NCBI RefSeq assembly: GCF_000426765.1 | Contig: NZ_AUFZ01000016.1 | Location: 124,001-188,000 of the forward strand | DNA from: Vibrio litoralis DSM 17657 | Lineage (GTDB): Bacteria; Pseudomonadota; Gammaproteobacteria; Enterobacterales; Vibrionaceae | Reading direction: 5' to 3' | Length of the DNA stretch: 64,000 nucleotides | Part shown: positions 63,026 to 64,000 of the stretch, piece after piece | Position numbering within the stretch: position 1 is the first letter of the stretch | Layout of the letters: each line of letters opens with the position of its first letter | Made by a program: the position numbers and the translations under genes | The notes under the pieces: model-generated | Told to the model about the DNA's origin: nothing | Databases searched by the model: none | Seen by the model: only the letters and a program-made list of their open reading frames with translations

Positions 63026-64000
63026 TAACCACCTCCGATAAGTACTCTGGTGATGTATCTTTAGTCTGAATTTTTTGTTTAATCTTTCCATTGGATATTA
63101 CGGTAATGGAGTGGCTATTATTATAAGCTTCTTCTATTTCGTCTGTAACAACTATTAGAGATACCCCCATGGATGATAACTCTTTAATAACATTATAAAT
63201 TCCTGATTTATTAGCTATGTCAACGCCTACAGTTGGAGAATCAAGAATAAGAACTTTTGGTTTGATAGCTAACCACTTTGCAATGGATACACGTTGAGCA
63301 TTTCCTCCTGATAAGGTACTTACCGCATGGTATGGACTACCTACTTTGATTTTTAATTGCTTTATTAGTTGATCAACTAATTTTAAAGCTTTTGATTGTT
63401 GGAACAAACCTAGTGCAGGTTGGAACTTCTTAAATTGACTGCTAAGTATATTGTCAGAAATAGGTTGTTCCATTACTAAACCTGTCCCCATTCTATCTTC
63501 TGATACATAGCCGATACCTGCTTCAATTGCATCTCTATTACTTTTAAATTTGACTTGTTTTCCTTCAAGATAAATATCCCCTGAATCAGCAGGATTTAAG
63601 CCAAAAATAGATAGGCATAGTTCGGTTCGACCTGAACCTAATAATCCTGTAACAGCTAAAACTTCTCCTCGATGTAGAGTCAGGTTTATATTTTCAAATT
63701 GATTCAACTTAGAAAGGTTTTTACATTCTAAAACAATCTCATCAGTAAAAGGAGTCGCAATGGGTGTAAATGAAATGTTTTGCCCTGTCATTAATTCGCC
63801 TAAGCGCTGTGTTGTCATATCTTCTGAATTATATGTTCCTATATATTCACCATCCTTTAGGATCGTAAATCGATCTGATATTTCCATTACTTCATCGAGT
63901 TTATGGCTGACAAAAATTATAGCTATTCCTTTTTGTTTTAACTTTTTCACATTAGATAAAAGGTGCTTAACTTCATTGTGAGTTAAGGATGCGGTTGGTT
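63018..64000 (-). CDS. sugar ABC transporter ATPase (RbsA-like), cut by the right edge
   Basis: The frame is open to the window edge, so the start lies beyond 64000. The visible 327 residues begin in the first ATPase domain just after Walker B (PTASLTHNEVKHLL, FVSHKLDEVMEISDR). They contain the second domain with degenerate Walker A (VTGLLGSGRTELCLS), signature LSGGNAQRVSIAKWL and PKVLILDSPTVGVDIANKS. This double-domain form is RbsA/MglA-like (CUT2). A binding protein must lie outside the window. Confidence 0.92.
   Translation of the reverse strand, partial: PTASLTHNEVKHLLSNVKKLKQKGIAIIFVSHKLDEVMEISDRFTILKDGEYIGTYNSEDMTTQRLGELMTGQNISFTPIATPFTDEIVLECKNLSKLNQFENINLTLHRGEVLAVTGLLGSGRTELCLSIFGLNPADSGDIYLEGKQVKFKSNRDAIEAGIGYVSEDRMGTGLVMEQPISDNILSSQFKKFQPALGLFQQSKALKLVDQLIKQLKIKVGSPYHAVSTLSGGNAQRVSIAKWLAIKPKVLILDSPTVGVDIANKSGIYNVIKELSSMGVSLIVVTDEIEEAYNNSHSITVISNGKIKQKIQTKDTSPEYLSEVVNA

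Noticed and set aside
1..64000. tRNA, rRNA, CRISPR array or replication origin
   Set aside because: No cloverleaf-like, rRNA-like or regularly spaced repeat sequence was seen by reading. A covariance-model scan would be decisive.

Overview
The window looks like a moderately AT-rich Vibrionaceae chromosome segment, probably a Vibrio secondary chromosome. The mannitol (mtlA-mtlD-mtlR) and arabinose (araB-araD-araA-tal-araC) operons, a VpsT/CsgD-type regulator, an integron attC-like site and dispersed repeats ending in a TATACCCAAGT-type sequence all fit that group. No rRNA, tRNA or CRISPR array is visible. The assignment is by gene content and style, not by database search.

Layout. 1-13.5 kb: the 3' part of a CS1/TcfC-type fimbrial usher, a VpsT-like regulator, a LysR/TSUP exporter pair, a c-di-GMP phosphodiesterase, a folded repeat element with inverted ends, an M50-like membrane protein, a LysR/HisC-like/amino-acid-binding-protein group and an old-yellow-enzyme oxidoreductase. 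13.5-22.0 kb: a LacI-controlled catabolic operon with a sugar ABC importer, a cytoplasmic heparinase II/III-type lyase and a ROK sugar kinase. Two near-identical operators flank a CRP-like site ahead of it. 22.0-24.3 kb: a gene graveyard with an hsdR tail, two broken MFS genes, a hydrolase tail and a truncated IS5-family element.

24.3-44.8 kb is the most notable part: a complete glycyl-radical-enzyme bacterial microcompartment locus of the B12-independent propanediol (Grp/GRM3-like) kind. A PocR-domain histidine kinase and a YesN-type response regulator probably control it. A second SAM synthetase and a BMC-H shell protein with a long Lys/Ala-rich tail follow. A PduF/GlpF-like facilitator would admit the diol. 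The dehydratase (activated by its radical-SAM partner) would make an aldehyde. The alcohol dehydrogenase, CoA-acylating aldehyde dehydrogenase, PduL and acetate/propionate kinase would convert it to alcohol, acyl-CoA, acyl phosphate and acid plus ATP, while recycling NAD and CoA inside the shell. The shell set is two BMC-H, PduB-like and PduT-like BMC-T, one BMC-P and a GrpU-like Fe-S shell protein. PduS, a PduO-C-like protein, an EutJ-like protein and a flavoprotein-like protein complete the set. No B12 diol dehydratase, reactivase or adenosyltransferase is present.

44.8-57.7 kb: VOC-gene debris, the mannitol PTS operon on the minus strand behind a promoter region with three good CRP sites, a pirin, and the arabinose operon with transaldolase, a HAD phosphatase and AraC. 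57.7-59.9 kb: small membrane-peptide reading frames, a cassette-like module ending in an attC-like site, then GNAT, DUF1801 and MmcQ/YjbR genes. 59.9-64 kb: a membrane YdjM-like protein and an AT-rich ribose-type ABC transporter that runs off the right edge.
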